From the NCBI RefSeq assembly GCF_003382285.1, contig NZ_QTJR01000001.1:558001-622000 (forward strand): 64,000 nucleotides of DNA, read 5' to 3'. The stretch is from Lysobacter soli (GTDB lineage Bacteria; Pseudomonadota; Gammaproteobacteria; Xanthomonadales; Xanthomonadaceae). Of this stretch, positions 1 through 11,509 are shown piece after piece; the first letter of the stretch is position 1; each line of letters starts with the position of its first letter. Under the pieces are notes generated by a model. That model did no database searches. It was not told where the DNA came from and saw nothing but the letters and a program-made list of their open reading frames with translations. The translations under genes and the position numbers were made by a program.

Positions 1-268
1 GATCCGCCTCAACCTGCCGGCGCTGACCGAGGAGCGCCGCAAGGAGCTGTCCAAGCTCGTGCACTCGGAGAGCGAGAACGCCAAGGTGGCGATCCGCAAC
101 ATCCGTCGCGACGCCAACCACCAGGTCAAGGAACTGCTGAAGGACAAGCAGGTGACCGAGGACGACGTGGCGCGCGCCGAGACCGAGATCCAGAAGATCA
201 CCGACGCGGCGATCAAGGACGTCGACGAAGTGGTCAAGGCGAAGGAACAGGAACTCATGGCGGTCTGA
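1..268 (+). CDS. frr: Ribosome recycling factor, 3' part (5' end outside window)
   Basis: The last 88 residues of ribosome recycling factor, which with EF-G splits the post-termination ribosome. The reading frame is already open at base 2 ([16 protein letters not shown]), so the start lies upstream of the window. This segment covers the end of domain II and the C-terminal helix of the long three-helix bundle, with the family signature around [17 protein letters not shown]. Full-length family members are about 185 residues, so roughly half is missing because of the window edge, not truncation. It is followed 17 bases later by uppS on the same strand, the usual order (pyrH-frr-uppS) in gammaproteobacteria. 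Identification is firm. Confidence 0.96.
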   Translation, partial: IRLNLPALTEERRKELSKLVHSESENAKVAIRNIRRDANHQVKELLKDKQVTEDDVARAETEIQKITDAAIKDVDEVVKAKEQELMAV

Positions 269-285
269 CGGGTCAGAGCCCCGTC

Positions 286-1053
286 ATGTCGTCCGACCCT
301 GCCACCGCAGCCGTCCGCATTCCGCGCCACCTCGCCGTCATCATGGACGGCAACGGGCGCTGGGCGGAGCGTCGTCGTCGCCCTCGCGCGATCGGCCATC
401 GCGCCGGCGCGCGCGCGGTCAACGTGTGCATCGACTTCTGCCTCGAGCGCGGCATCGAGGCGCTCACCCTGTTCGCGTTTTCCAGCGAGAACTGGGGCCG
501 CCCCGAGGATGAGGTCGGCGCGCTGATGAAGCTGTTCCTTGGTGCGCTGGAACGCGAGGTCGACGAACTCGACCGCCGCGGCGTGCGCGTGCGCTTCATC
601 GGCGAGCGCGAGCGCTTCAGCGAAGCGATCGGCCGGCAGATGTCCGCCGCCGAGGACCGCACCCGCGCAAACACGCGCCTGCACCTGACCATCGCCGCCA
701 GCTACGGCGGGCGATGGGACATCGCGCAGGCGGCACGCTCGCTCGCCCGCGACGTCGCCGCAGGACATCTGGATCCGGACGACATCGACGAGCGTGCCCT
801 CGCGTCGCGCATGTCGCTGGCCGAGCTGCCGCCGCCGGACCTGTTCATCCGTACCGGCGGCGAAACGCGCATCAGCAACTTCCTGCTGTGGCAGCTGGCG
901 TACACCGAGCTGTGGTTCACCGAGCTGTTGTGGCCCGAATTGGATGCCGCCACACTGCAGCGCGCCCTGGACGACTATTCCGGCCGCCAGCGCCGCTTCG
1001 GCCTCACCGGCGCGCAGGTCGCGCCGGCCCCGACCAACGAGATTTCCGAATGA
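286..1053 (+). CDS. uppS: Undecaprenyl diphosphate synthase (cis-prenyltransferase)
   Basis: Adds eight isopentenyl units to farnesyl diphosphate to make undecaprenyl diphosphate, the lipid carrier for peptidoglycan and O-antigen. The protein is 255 residues (E. coli 253). The catalytic motif MDGNGRW is at residues 20-26, with Asp21 the Mg-binding catalytic residue. SSENWGRP and the C-terminal [15 protein letters not shown] segment give the remaining substrate-binding signatures. The ATG start leaves 17 bases after frr; the ribosome site is weak, so translation may be partly coupled. The stop codon overlaps the cdsA start (ATGA). Cytoplasmic, membrane-associated. Confidence 0.97.
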   Translation: MSSDPATAAVRIPRHLAVIMDGNGRWAERRRRPRAIGHRAGARAVNVCIDFCLERGIEALTLFAFSSENWGRPEDEVGALMKLFLGALEREVDELDRRGVRVRFIGERERFSEAIGRQMSAAEDRTRANTRLHLTIAASYGGRWDIAQAARSLARDVAAGHLDPDDIDERALASRMSLAELPPPDLFIRTGGETRISNFLLWQLAYTELWFTELLWPELDAATLQRALDDYSGRQRRFGLTGAQVAPAPTNEISE

Positions 1054-1901
1054 CCCGAACCCGCCTGCTCGCCGCACTGGTGATGGCGCCGGTCGCGATC
1101 GCCGCGATCCTGCTGCTGCCCACGCCCTGGATGGTCGCGGTCGCGGCGGTGCTGTTCCTGGCGGGACTTTGGGAGTGGTTCGACCTCGCCGAGATCGAGG
1201 ACACCCTCGCCCGCACCGTGCTGCTGGTCGCCCACCTCGCGGTGATGGTCGCCGTCGTGTGGGCGTCGCGTTCGTCCACGGGCTACAGCATGGTGCTGTT
1301 CCAGCTCGCCTGCGTCATCGGCGTGGTGTGGTGGCTGCTGGCACTCGTGTGGCTTGGACGGTACGAATTCGCCAGCGACCACGAAACCTACGCGCGCGTC
1401 TTCAAGCTAGCGGCCGGCGCACTGAGCGTGATTCCGGCGTGGTGCGCGCTGGCCTGGATCCATGCGGGCCAGCCCAATGGTCACCGCTGGCTGCTCACGG
1501 CGCTCGCCATCGTCTGGGCTGCCGACAGCGGCGCCTACTTCGCCGGCCGCAAACTCGGCGGCAAGCTGTTCGGGCCGCGCAAGCTCGCGCCGCGCATCAG
1601 TCCGAACAAGACGATCGAAGGCCTGATGGGCGGCGTGCTCGCCGGCATCGTGGTCGGCATCGCGTTCGCGCTGCTGGCCGGCGCGACGCCGAACCAGCTG
1701 CCGGCCGTCGCACTGGTGGCGCTGGTGGCTGTGCTGTTCTCCGTGGTCGGCGACCTGTTCGAAAGCCTGCTCAAGCGGCACGCGGGCGTGAAGGATTCCG
1801 GCCACCTGATTCCCGGCCATGGCGGGATCCTCGACCGCATCGACGGCGTGCTTGCCGCGCTGCCGGTGTTCGCCGTCGGCAAGGCGTTCCTTGGTTTCTG
1901 A
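1050..1901 (+). CDS. cdsA: Phosphatidate cytidylyltransferase (CDP-diglyceride synthase)
   Basis: Makes CDP-diacylglycerol from phosphatidate and CTP, the branch point of phospholipid synthesis. It is an integral inner-membrane protein of 283 residues (E. coli 285) with about eight hydrophobic segments. The family signature is seen at the C-terminal end: [20 protein letters not shown] followed by ILDRIDG, including the metal-binding Asp residues. The ATG overlaps the uppS stop by four bases, so the two are translationally coupled. The open frame extends upstream inside uppS, but the coupled ATG gives the expected hydrophobic N-terminus ([19 protein letters not shown]). Confidence 0.96.
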   Translation: MTRTRLLAALVMAPVAIAAILLLPTPWMVAVAAVLFLAGLWEWFDLAEIEDTLARTVLLVAHLAVMVAVVWASRSSTGYSMVLFQLACVIGVVWWLLALVWLGRYEFASDHETYARVFKLAAGALSVIPAWCALAWIHAGQPNGHRWLLTALAIVWAADSGAYFAGRKLGGKLFGPRKLAPRISPNKTIEGLMGGVLAGIVVGIAFALLAGATPNQLPAVALVALVAVLFSVVGDLFESLLKRHAGVKDSGHLIPGHGGILDRIDGVLAALPVFAVGKAFLGF

Positions 1902-1954
1902 TCCGATGGTTCCCGCTTCCGACGATCGCGATCTTCCGATGGGTGTGCACTGAT

Positions 1955-3121
<1,167 letters not shown>

Positions 3122-3148
3122 CCACCTCCGGCCTGAGCCCGCATCGCC

Positions 3149-4513
3149 ATGAGTGAGTTCCTCGGCTCCATCTGGTGGTTGATCGTCGCGATCGGCGTGC
3201 TCGTGACCTTTCACGAGTTCGGGCACTACTGGATCGCGCGACGCAGCGGCGTCAAGGTGCTGCGCTTCTCGGTCGGCTTCGGCAAGCCGCTGTGGATGCG
3301 TCGTGGCAAGGACGGCACCGAATACGTGATCGCGGCGATCCCGCTCGGCGGCTACGTCAAGATGCTCGACGAGCGCGAGTTCACCGTGCCGCCCGCGCTG
3401 CAGCCGCAGGCGTTCAACCGGCAGCCGGTGTGGAAGCGCATCGCCATCGTGGCCGCTGGCCCGATCGCCAATCTCATCCTCTGCGTGGCCTTGTTCTGGG
3501 CGATGTTCGTGGTCGGCCGCGCCGACTACGCGCCCGTCGTCGGTCACGCTACCGGCATCGCGGCGTCGGCTGGCCTGCGGCAGGGCGACACGATCCTCGC
3601 CGTAGGCGACCGCCAGACGCCGACGTGGAGCGAGGCAGTCATGGCGCTGATTCCGGCCGCGCTCGACCACGCCGACACGACGGTGCGCGTGCGCACGGAC
3701 TCGGGCAGCGAAGCCACGCGCGAACTGCATCTGTCCGACCTGCCCGCGACGTTCGACGAACGCCGCGCGGTCGAGGTAATGGGCCTGACCCCGCGCTACA
3801 TGCTGGTGCCGCCGCTGGTGGGCCGTGTCGCGCCGGACACACCCGCGTGGGGCGTGCTCGCCGAAGGCGACCGGATCACCGCGATCGACGGTCAGCCGGT
3901 CACGGCATGGGACGATATCGGCCCGCGGGTGCAGGCGCTTGGCGAGCACGGTGGCCCGGCGATGATCGAAGTCGAGCGCAAGGGCGATCGCCTCGCGCTG
4001 GAGATCGCGCCGGCGCGCATGAAGCACGCGCAGACGGGCCAGGAGTACTGGGGACTGGGTGTCGCCGCGGCGATGCCACCCGAACCGGCAAAGGATGCCG
4101 TGCTGCGCTACGGCCCCATCGCCGCCATCCCCGCCGCGTTCCGCGAGAGCGTCCACCAGACGCAGGAATTGTTCGCGATGATCGGCCGCGCCTTCACCGG
4201 GCGCGTATCGGTGCAGAACACCGTCGCAGGCCCGATCACCATCGCGCGCGCCGCCAACATGTCCGCCCAGAACGGTGCGGCGTGGTTCCTGCAGATGCTG
4301 GCGATGCTATCGCTCAGCCTGGGCATCCTGAACCTGCTGCCGATCCCGATCTTGGACGGCGGTCACCTGCTGTATTACCTTATCGAGCTGGTCAAGGGCA
4401 GCCCGGTCAGCGAACGGGCGATGGCCGCCGGACAGTACGTGGGCCTGGCGCTGATCGCCGGCCTGATGGGCCTGGCGTTCTACAACGACATCATGAACAA
4501 CCTGGTGCGCTGA
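3149..4513 (+). CDS. rseP: Site-2 zinc metalloprotease, sigma-E activating (RseP)
   Basis: Intramembrane protease that cuts anti-sigma factor RseA after DegS cleavage, releasing sigma-E for the envelope stress response, and also clears signal peptides. The protein is 454 residues (E. coli 450). The zinc motif HEFGH is at residues 22-26 in the first membrane segment. The third ligand lies in NLLPIPILDGGH, Asp403, in a C-terminal membrane segment. Between them are two periplasmic PDZ domains, roughly residues 125-220 and 220-310. It sits directly before bamA, as in most gammaproteobacteria, tying the stress sensor to the outer-membrane assembly genes. The stop overlaps a possible longer bamA start (TGATG). 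Confidence 0.96.
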   Translation: MSEFLGSIWWLIVAIGVLVTFHEFGHYWIARRSGVKVLRFSVGFGKPLWMRRGKDGTEYVIAAIPLGGYVKMLDEREFTVPPALQPQAFNRQPVWKRIAIVAAGPIANLILCVALFWAMFVVGRADYAPVVGHATGIAASAGLRQGDTILAVGDRQTPTWSEAVMALIPAALDHADTTVRVRTDSGSEATRELHLSDLPATFDERRAVEVMGLTPRYMLVPPLVGRVAPDTPAWGVLAEGDRITAIDGQPVTAWDDIGPRVQALGEHGGPAMIEVERKGDRLALEIAPARMKHAQTGQEYWGLGVAAAMPPEPAKDAVLRYGPIAAIPAAFRESVHQTQELFAMIGRAFTGRVSVQNTVAGPITIARAANMSAQNGAAWFLQMLAMLSLSLGILNLLPIPILDGGHLLYYLIELVKGSPVSERAMAAGQYVGLALIAGLMGLAFYNDIMNNLVR

Positions 4514-4599
4514 TGCCGGACACCTGCCTGCGCCGATCCGCTTTCGCCTCGAACCGACGCCCGGCCCCGGGCCAACACGACCCTCAACCGGACGTATCA

Positions 4600-7086
4600 A
4601 TGACGCCAACGCCGCCCCGCCGCCTGCTCGCCCTCGCCCTGATCGCGGCGATGGGTTCGACCGCCCTGCCTGCCCTGGCACAGTCGGCCGATCCGTTCGC
4701 CCTGGCAGGCTCGCCGCAGTCGACTGCGTCCGTCGGTACGTTCACCGTCAGCGACATCCGCATCGACGGCCTGCAGCGCATCTCCGCCGGTACGGTGTTC
4801 ACCTACCTGCCGATCGAGCGCGGCGACACCATCGACGCCTCGCGCGTCGGCGAAGCGATCCGCTCGCTCTACAAGACCGGCTTCTTCGAGGACGTCAACG
4901 TCGGCCGCCAGGGCGACATCCTCGTGGTCACCGTGACCGAGCGCCCCGCGATCAACAAGCTCACGCTGACGGGCAACAAGGACATCAAGTCCGAGGACCT
5001 GCTCAAGGGTTTGAAGGAAGCCGGTCTCTCCGAAGGCGACACCTTCGACCGCCTCGCGCTCGATCGCGTGACGCAGGAACTGACGCGCCAGTACAACAAC
5101 CGCGGCAAGTACAACGTCGAGATCAATCCGACGGTCTCGCGCCTGGACCGCAATCGCGTCGACATCACGATCACCGTCAAGGAAGGCAAGGCAGCCAAGA
5201 TCCGCCACGTCAACCTGATCGGCAACGAGAAGTTCGAAGAGAAGGACATCCTCGACAGCTGGGAGTCGAAGGAGCACAACTGGCTGAGCTGGTACCGCCG
5301 CGACGACCAGTACTCGCGCGAGAAGCTCTCCGGCGACCTCGAGAAGCTCAACTCCTGGTACCTGGACCGCGGCTACGTGGACTTCAGCGTGGACTCCACG
5401 CAGGTCTCGATCAGCCCCGACCGCCAGGACATGTTCCTCACCGCCGGCATCACCGAGGGCGAGCAGTACAAGGTCGCCAGCGTGCAGGTCACCGGCGACA
5501 CGATCCTGCCGAAGGAGCAGATCGAGCGCCTGGTGCTGGTCAAGCCCGACCAGATCTTCTCGCGCCGCCTGCTGGAAATCAGCTCCGACGCGATCGTCAA
5601 CACGCTCAGCAACGTCGGCTACGCGTTCGCGCAGGTCAATCCGATCCCGGACGTGAACCGCGAGAACAAGACCGTCGGCATCAACATGCAGGTGGTGCCG
5701 GGCCCGCGCGTCAACGTGCGCCGCATCACCTACAAGGGCAACAGCCGCACCAGCGACGAAGTGATCCGTCGCGAGATGCGCCAGTTCGAAGGTTCCTGGT
5801 ATTCGCAGGCCGCCATCGACCGCTCGAAGATCCGCCTGCAGCAGCTGGGCTACTTCGAGACTGTCGACGTCGAGACCGTGCCAGTGCCGGGCACCAACGA
5901 CCAGGTCGACGTGGTCTACAACCTCAAGGAAACCACGTCGGGCAGCTTCGTGTTCGGCCTGGGCTTCTCGCAGCTGTCGGGCCTGACCGCGCAGGTGCAG
6001 CTGTCGCAGACCAACTTCCTGGGCAGCGGCAACCAGGTGTCGGTGCAGGCGCAGCGCAATGACTACATGCAGCGCTACGACTTCTCGTTCCGCAACCCGT
6101 ACTTCACCGACAACGGTCTTTCGCTGGGCTACAACCTGTGGTGGCGCGAGCTCGACTACTCCGACTTCAACACCGCGCAGTACTCGACCAACTCCGGCGC
6201 CGCGCAGGCGGTGTTCGGCCTGCCGATCACCGAGACCGACACGGTCACGGCGATGCTGGGCGTCGACACGAACGAGATCCTGGTGTTCCAGGGCTCTACG
6301 CCTCAGAGCATCGTCGACTACATCAAGGCGGTCGATCGCCAGACGTTCCATGCCTGGCGTGCGGAACTGGGTTGGGGCCGCAACTCGCTCGACAGCTTCC
6401 TCACCCCGACGCGCGGCATGCAACAGCGCGTATGGCTTGAAGCAACCCTGCCCGGCTCCACCGCCGAGTACTACAAGCTCAACTACAACATCTCCAAGTT
6501 CTGGCCGCTGTCGCGTCACTTCGTGCTCAACACGCGCGCGGAACTGGGTTACGGCGACAGTTACGGGAAGGAAACCACGCGCAATCTGTGCCGTACACCT
6601 GGCAACACTACGTGTGTCCCGGGCGACGCCGAATTCGTGCGTACCGCTTCGACAGAGGGGCTGCCCTTCTTCGAGAACTTCTACGCGGGCGGCGTGCGCT
6701 CGGTGCGTGGTTTCACCGACAACACACTCGGTCCGCGCGACGCCCCGGAGGGTAATTCGAGCTATCTGCAGCCGATCGGTGGCGCGTTCAAGACGGTGGG
6801 CTCGCTGGAAATGTACTTCCCGACCCTGCTCGACACACCGGCGGCACGTGTCTCGGCATTCGTCGACGTAGGCAACGTCTACAAGGACTACGACGCCTTC
6901 GATACCGGCGAACTGCGGGCTTCGACCGGTATTGCACTGATGTGGCGCTCGCCGATGGGCCCCATCTCCATCAGCTACGCGTTCCCGCTCAAGAAGCAGG
7001 ACACCGAATACGATTCGAGCGGCCGCCTCATCCAGGAAGGCGACGAGCTGGAGCGCCTGCAGTTCACCTTCGGCGGTACGTTCTGA
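4600..7086 (+). CDS. bamA: Outer membrane protein assembly factor BamA
   Basis: Essential outer-membrane beta-barrel that folds and inserts other barrels. The protein is 828 residues (E. coli 810). A signal peptide (LLALALIAAMGSTALPALAQ) is followed by five POTRA domains to about residue 430, starting at FTVSDIRIDGLQRI, then a 16-strand barrel with the lid-lock segment GGVRSVRGF. The chain ends in the aromatic LQFTFGGTF, a classic C-terminal signal. I chose the ATG at 4600 because it puts the signal peptide at the start; an in-frame ATG at 4513 overlapping the rseP stop would add 29 residues without secretory character. lpxD follows after 11 bases, with no skp gene between, unlike E. coli. 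Confidence 0.97.
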   Translation: MTPTPPRRLLALALIAAMGSTALPALAQSADPFALAGSPQSTASVGTFTVSDIRIDGLQRISAGTVFTYLPIERGDTIDASRVGEAIRSLYKTGFFEDVNVGRQGDILVVTVTERPAINKLTLTGNKDIKSEDLLKGLKEAGLSEGDTFDRLALDRVTQELTRQYNNRGKYNVEINPTVSRLDRNRVDITITVKEGKAAKIRHVNLIGNEKFEEKDILDSWESKEHNWLSWYRRDDQYSREKLSGDLEKLNSWYLDRGYVDFSVDSTQVSISPDRQDMFLTAGITEGEQYKVASVQVTGDTILPKEQIERLVLVKPDQIFSRRLLEISSDAIVNTLSNVGYAFAQVNPIPDVNRENKTVGINMQVVPGPRVNVRRITYKGNSRTSDEVIRREMRQFEGSWYSQAAIDRSKIRLQQLGYFETVDVETVPVPGTNDQVDVVYNLKETTSGSFVFGLGFSQLSGLTAQVQLSQTNFLGSGNQVSVQAQRNDYMQRYDFSFRNPYFTDNGLSLGYNLWWRELDYSDFNTAQYSTNSGAAQAVFGLPITETDTVTAMLGVDTNEILVFQGSTPQSIVDYIKAVDRQTFHAWRAELGWGRNSLDSFLTPTRGMQQRVWLEATLPGSTAEYYKLNYNISKFWPLSRHFVLNTRAELGYGDSYGKETTRNLCRTPGNTTCVPGDAEFVRTASTEGLPFFENFYAGGVRSVRGFTDNTLGPRDAPEGNSSYLQPIGGAFKTVGSLEMYFPTLLDTPAARVSAFVDVGNVYKDYDAFDTGELRASTGIALMWRSPMGPISISYAFPLKKQDTEYDSSGRLIQEGDELERLQFTFGGTF

Positions 7087-7097
7087 CGGCACCGCCG

Positions 7098-8117
7098 ATG
7101 GCGTCCGTCGCGTACACGGCCGACGAACTGGCGCAGCGCTTCGGCCTGCGCCTCCACGGCGATGGCGCCGTGCGCGTGGATGGCGTCGGCACGCTCGCGC
7201 GCGCCGGCGCTTCGCAGCTGGCGTTCCTCGCCAATCCGAAGTACCGCAGCCAGTTAGCGCAGAGCCAGGCTGGCATCGTCGTCATGCGCGAGGACGACGC
7301 GGCCGGTTACGAGCGCACCGCGCTGATCGCGCGCGATCCCTACGCCGCGTTCGCCAAGATCTCCGGCCTGTTCGAACCGCGCCCCGTGCGCGATGCCGGC
7401 GTGCATGCGTCGGCCGTGGTCGATCCGTCGGCCAGCGTCGATCCGTCCGCGCACGTCGGCCCGTTCGTCAGCATCGGCGCGCGCAGCCGCGTGGAACCCG
7501 GCGCGATCGTCGGGCCAGGCTGCGTGATCGGCGAGGACTGCGTCGTCGGCGCCGGCAGCGAACTCGTCGCACGCGTCACGCTCGTCGCGCGCGTACGACT
7601 CGGCCAGCGCGTCACGATCCATCCCGGTGCCGTGCTCGGCGCCGCAGGCTTCGGCCTGGCGATGGAAGCCGGCCGCTGGCTCAACGTGCCGCAGCTCGGC
7701 GGCGTGACCGTCGGCGACGACTGCGAGATCGGCGCCAACACCTGCATCGACCGCGGCGCGATCGAGGACACGGTGCTGGAAGAAGACGTGCGCCTGGATA
7801 ACCTGATCCAGATCGGCCACAACGTCGTCATCGGCGCGCATACCGCCATTGCCGGCTGCGCCGCGGTGGCCGGCAGCGCGCGCATCGGCCGCTACTGCCT
7901 GATCGGCGGCGCCGCGGGCGTGGTGGGTCATCTGGAAATCTGCGACAAGGTCGTCGTCACGGCGATGAGCCTGGTCACCAGTTCGATCCGCGAGCCGGGC
8001 GAGTACTCCTCCGGCACGCCGCTGATGGACAACCGCAGCTGGCGCAAGAACGCCGCACGCTTCAAGCAGCTGGACGCCCTCGCCCGCCGCATCGGCGGTC
8101 GCGGCACGGCCGACTGA
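7098..8117 (+). CDS. lpxD: UDP-3-O-acylglucosamine N-acyltransferase
   Basis: Third step of lipid A synthesis: transfers a 3-hydroxyacyl chain from ACP to the 2-amino group of UDP-3-O-acylglucosamine. The protein is 339 residues (E. coli 341). An N-terminal uridine-binding domain (about 1-100, [14 protein letters not shown]) is followed by a left-handed beta-helix of hexapeptide repeats (about 105-290). The catalytic histidine is expected in [11 protein letters not shown], and a C-terminal helical segment follows. The ATG at 7098, 11 bases after bamA, gives the standard N-terminus; the frame is open further upstream inside bamA. Cytoplasmic homotrimer by family knowledge. Confidence 0.96.
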   Translation: MASVAYTADELAQRFGLRLHGDGAVRVDGVGTLARAGASQLAFLANPKYRSQLAQSQAGIVVMREDDAAGYERTALIARDPYAAFAKISGLFEPRPVRDAGVHASAVVDPSASVDPSAHVGPFVSIGARSRVEPGAIVGPGCVIGEDCVVGAGSELVARVTLVARVRLGQRVTIHPGAVLGAAGFGLAMEAGRWLNVPQLGGVTVGDDCEIGANTCIDRGAIEDTVLEEDVRLDNLIQIGHNVVIGAHTAIAGCAAVAGSARIGRYCLIGGAAGVVGHLEICDKVVVTAMSLVTSSIREPGEYSSGTPLMDNRSWRKNAARFKQLDALARRIGGRGTAD

Positions 8118-8269
8118 CCGCTCGCCACGCGCCGTACCCGTCCGTCCGGGCGTCAGCGCACCAGTCGCGGTACGATTCGGCCCTCACGAAAAGCCGGCAC
8201 GGCCGGCACCGGAAACGTCGCGCACGAGGCGCGGCCATCGATGCGCGGGATGCGCTGTCAAGGATCACC

Positions 8270-8725
8270 ATGAGCCACAACGTGCAACTCCCGCTCGACG
8301 TCGTCGAGATCCAGAAGCTGCTGCCGCACCGCTATCCGTTCCTGCTGGTCGATCGCGTGGTCGAGTTCGAGCCGAACAAGCGCGTCCTGGCGTACAAGAA
8401 CGTCACCGCCAACGAGCCCTTCTTCCAGGGCCATTTCCCGGGCCATCCGGTGATGCCGGGCGTGCTGGTGGTCGAAGCGCTCGCGCAGGCCGGCGGCGTG
8501 CTCACGCAGCTGTCCAACGGCAGCACGGCCGACGGCCGCCTGTTCTACCTGGTGAAGATCGACAACGCGAAGTTTTCGAAGATGGTCGTGCCGGGCGATC
8601 GCCTCGACCTGGAAGTCTCGCTCAAGCGCGTGATCCGCAACGTCGCGATCTACACCGGCATCGCCAGCGTCAACGGCGAGCAGGTCGCCTGCGCCGAAGT
8701 CGTCTGCGCCGAAGCCAAGGGTTGA
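8270..8725 (+). CDS. fabZ: 3-hydroxyacyl-[ACP] dehydratase FabZ
   Basis: Hot-dog-fold dehydratase of type II fatty acid synthesis. It consumes the same 3-hydroxyacyl-ACP that LpxA and LpxD use, so its place among lpx genes balances phospholipid and LPS. The protein is 151 residues, the same length as in E. coli. The catalytic His55 lies in [11 protein letters not shown] and Glu69 in VVEALAQ. An AAGGA Shine-Dalgarno precedes the ATG. The 152-base gap after lpxD is the longest so far in the cluster and could hold a secondary promoter; the lpxA start is only four bases after the stop. Confidence 0.96.
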   Translation: MSHNVQLPLDVVEIQKLLPHRYPFLLVDRVVEFEPNKRVLAYKNVTANEPFFQGHFPGHPVMPGVLVVEALAQAGGVLTQLSNGSTADGRLFYLVKIDNAKFSKMVVPGDRLDLEVSLKRVIRNVAIYTGIASVNGEQVACAEVVCAEAKG

Positions 8726-8729
8726 GGCC

Positions 8730-9515
8730 ATGACCGCGCCGCGCATCCATCCCAGTGCCGTCGTCGAAGCCGGTGCCCGACTGGGCGATGGCGTTGAAGT
8801 CGGCGCGTTCTGCTACATCGGCGCCGAGGTCGAAGTCGGCGACGGCACGACGTTCGGCCCGCATTGCAGCGTGCACGGCCCTACGCGCATCGGTCGCGAG
8901 AACCGTTTCATCGGTCACTGCGCCATCGGCGGCGAGCCGCAGGACAAGAAGTACCACGGCGAGCGCGTCGAACTCGAAATCGGCGACCGCAACCTGTTCC
9001 GCGAATTCACCACGATCAACCGCGGCACCGGCACCGGCGGCGGCATCACGCGCATCGGCCACGACAACTGGTTCCTCGCCTACACGCACGTCGCGCACGA
9101 CTGCATGATCGGCAACAGCTGCGTGTTCTCGAACAACGCCACGCTCGCCGGCCACGTGACCATCGGCGACCACGTGATCATGTCGGGCTTCGCCGGCGTG
9201 CATCAGTTCTGCCGCATCGGTGCGCATGCGTTCATCGGCATGGGCGCGCTGGTGAATGGCGACGTCCCGCCGTTTTTGATGATCGCGCAGGACGGCTACG
9301 GCCGGCCGCGCGGCATCAACAGCGAAGGGCTGAAGCGTCGCGGCTTCGACGCCGACCGCATCAGCGCGATCAAGCGCGCCTACCGGGCCGTGTACATGTC
9401 CGGTGGCTCGCTGGAAGACGCGCGCGCGAAGCTCGCGGAACTGGCGGCCGACAGCGAGGATGCGCGCGCCTTCCTGGCGTTCATCGAAAGCAGCGAGCGG
9501 CCGCTGCTGCGTTGA
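8730..9515 (+). CDS. lpxA: UDP-N-acetylglucosamine acyltransferase
   Basis: First step of lipid A synthesis: moves a 3-hydroxyacyl chain from ACP to the 3-OH of UDP-GlcNAc. The protein is 261 residues (E. coli 262). It is almost wholly a hexapeptide left-handed beta-helix (about residues 1-190) with a helical C-terminal domain. The segment [19 protein letters not shown] carries the conserved active-site histidine, and [14 protein letters not shown] follows. It starts four bases after fabZ, so the two are coupled. A 124-base gap separates it from lpxB. Confidence 0.96.
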   Translation: MTAPRIHPSAVVEAGARLGDGVEVGAFCYIGAEVEVGDGTTFGPHCSVHGPTRIGRENRFIGHCAIGGEPQDKKYHGERVELEIGDRNLFREFTTINRGTGTGGGITRIGHDNWFLAYTHVAHDCMIGNSCVFSNNATLAGHVTIGDHVIMSGFAGVHQFCRIGAHAFIGMGALVNGDVPPFLMIAQDGYGRPRGINSEGLKRRGFDADRISAIKRAYRAVYMSGGSLEDARAKLAELAADSEDARAFLAFIESSERPLLR

Positions 9516-9639
9516 TCCGCGATTCCGGAGCGGTAGGGCGCATGCCGCTCAACCGCTTTGCCGCTGAACGCGCCACCTCGCCGGACGCCGCGACGCCCCC
9601 GGGCTATCATCCGGGCGCGCCCGCCGAACACCGCCTGCC

Positions 9640-10842
9640 TTGAACCGCTCCGAATTCCCCGCCCCCGCCGACCGCCCCCTGCGCATCGCACTGTGCGCGG
9701 GCGAAGCCTCGGGCGACCTGCTCGGCGCCGGGCTCGTCGCCGAACTGCGCAAGCGCTTTCCGAACGCGGAATTCGTCGGCATCGGCGGCGACCAGATGCG
9801 CGCGGCGGGGCTGGACAGCTGGTTCGACGCCTCGGAACTGGCGGTCATGGGTTTGGCCGAAGTCCTGCGTCACCTGCCGCGGCTGCTGCGCCTGCGTCGC
9901 GAATTCCGCGAACGGCTGCTCGCGTGGAAGCCCGACGTCTTCATCGGCATCGACGCACCCGACTTCAACCTCGGCGTCGAGCGCTGGCTTCGCGAGCGCG
10001 GAATGCGCACCGTGCATTACGTGAGCCCGTCTGTGTGGGCCTGGCGCGAGAAGCGTGCGGAGAAGATCGGCCGCAGCGCGGATTGCGTGCTGTGCCTGTT
10101 CCCGATGGAGCCGCCGATCTACGCGCGCCACGGCATCGATGCGCGTTTCGTCGGCCATCCGCTCGCCGACGAGATGCCGCTGGAACCGGACCGCGACACC
10201 GCGCGTCGCCGGCTCGGTCTGGATGCTACGCGTCCTGTGCTCGCACTGTTGCCGGGTTCGCGCGTGGGCGAGATCGAACGGCTCGGCCCGGACTTTCTTT
10301 CCGCCGCGTCGAAGCTGCTCGCGCAGGATCCGACGTTGCAGGTCGTCGTGCCGATGGCGAACGAGCACGCACGCGCCGCGTTCCAGCGCGTGCTCGCCGC
10401 GCATCCGGACAGCATCGCGCTGAGCGCGGCGCTGCGCGTGCTCAACGGGCAGGCGCGCACGCTGATGATCGGCAGCGACGCGATCCTGCTCGCCTCGGGC
10501 ACCGCGACGCTGGAAGCCATGCTCGCCAAGCGTCCGATGGTCGTCGCCTACAAGGTCGCGCCGCTCACCTACACGCTGGTGAAAGGCCTCGGCCTGTTGA
10601 AGGTCGCGCACTACTCGTTGCCGAACGTGCTCGCCGGCGAGCCGGTCGTGCCGGAACTGATGCAGCAGGACTGCACGCCCGACAACCTCGCCGCTGCGGT
10701 CGCGCCGTTCCTGCGCGATCCGTCCGCAAGCGCGGCGCTCGAACCGCGTTTCCGCGAGCTCCACCTGCAATTGCGGCAGGACGCGTCCGCCCGCGCCGCC
10801 GACGCGGTGGCCGAATTGATCGGAGCCCGCCATGTCGCCTGA
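9640..10842 (+). CDS. lpxB: Lipid-A-disaccharide synthase
   Basis: Glycosyltransferase (GT19) that joins UDP-2,3-diacylglucosamine and lipid X into the lipid A disaccharide, at the inner face of the inner membrane. The protein is 400 residues (E. coli 382). Signatures seen: [12 protein letters not shown] near the N-terminus, [26 protein letters not shown] for nucleotide binding, and [10 protein letters not shown]. No ATG fits the conserved N-terminus, so I take the TTG at 9640, which gives about 15 residues before the first strand [12 protein letters not shown]. The last 11 bases overlap rnhB. Confidence 0.94.
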   Translation: MNRSEFPAPADRPLRIALCAGEASGDLLGAGLVAELRKRFPNAEFVGIGGDQMRAAGLDSWFDASELAVMGLAEVLRHLPRLLRLRREFRERLLAWKPDVFIGIDAPDFNLGVERWLRERGMRTVHYVSPSVWAWREKRAEKIGRSADCVLCLFPMEPPIYARHGIDARFVGHPLADEMPLEPDRDTARRRLGLDATRPVLALLPGSRVGEIERLGPDFLSAASKLLAQDPTLQVVVPMANEHARAAFQRVLAAHPDSIALSAALRVLNGQARTLMIGSDAILLASGTATLEAMLAKRPMVVAYKVAPLTYTLVKGLGLLKVAHYSLPNVLAGEPVVPELMQQDCTPDNLAAAVAPFLRDPSASAALEPRFRELHLQLRQDASARAADAVAELIGARHVA

Positions 10843-11509
10843 CGGCTCGCAGCTCGCTCTGGGACTGGCCGCACGCGACGGCGGCGCACCGCCGCGCGTG
10901 GCCGGCGTGGACGAGGCCGGGCGTGGTCCGCTGGCCGGGCCCGTCGTCGTCGCGGCCGTCGTGTTCGCGCCCGGTCGCACGCCGATCAATGGGCTCGACG
11001 ATTCCAAGCAGCTCACCGCGCAGCGTCGCGAAGTGCTCTACGAGCGCATCATCGAACGCGCGCTCGCGTGGCACATCGAGTTCGTGACGCACGAGGAAAT
11101 CGACCGTCTCAACATCTACCACGCGACGATGGCCGGCATGAGCCGTTCGATCGCGTGCCTCCACCATCGCGTGGACGTGGTGCGCATCGACGGCAACGCG
11201 CTGCCGCGCGGACTGCCCTGCGCCGCGGAAGCCTGGGTGAACGGCGACGCGCGCGATCGTTCGATCATGGCCGCATCGATCCTCGCGAAGGTATCGCGCG
11301 ACCGCTACATGCAGTCCCTGCACGAGCGCTTCCCGCTCTACCGTTTCGACCAGCACAAGGGCTACAGCACGCCGGTACACCTGTCCGCGCTGCGGGAACA
11401 CGGCCCGTGTCCGGAACACCGGCGCAGCTTCGCGCCGGTGCAGGCGGCGTGCCGCGGCGAGGCCGCGCCACCGGTGGTCGACGAACTGCCGCTTGCCGCT
11501 ATTTCTTGA
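10832..11509 (+). CDS. rnhB: Ribonuclease HII
   Basis: Removes ribonucleotides from DNA and degrades RNA in RNA-DNA hybrids. The protein is 225 residues, slightly longer than E. coli (198) because of short extensions at both ends. The catalytic acid cluster begins with [21 protein letters not shown], the acidic residues around [12 protein letters not shown], and KVSRDRYM follow in order. The ATG overlaps the lpxB end by 11 bases. Its 3' end overlaps by 11 bases the end of the convergent - strand gene at 11499, so there is no terminator space between them. Confidence 0.95.
   Translation: MSPDGSQLALGLAARDGGAPPRVAGVDEAGRGPLAGPVVVAAVVFAPGRTPINGLDDSKQLTAQRREVLYERIIERALAWHIEFVTHEEIDRLNIYHATMAGMSRSIACLHHRVDVVRIDGNALPRGLPCAAEAWVNGDARDRSIMAASILAKVSRDRYMQSLHERFPLYRFDQHKGYSTPVHLSALREHGPCPEHRRSFAPVQAACRGEAAPPVVDELPLAAIS

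Noticed and set aside
4513-4599. Longer bamA start overlapping the rseP stop
   Set aside because: The added 29 residues would bury the signal peptide; the ATG at 4600 fits the family.
4597-7092. 831-residue - strand open frame opposite bamA
   Set aside because: Covers bamA almost exactly in the complementary frame; no start signal or family.
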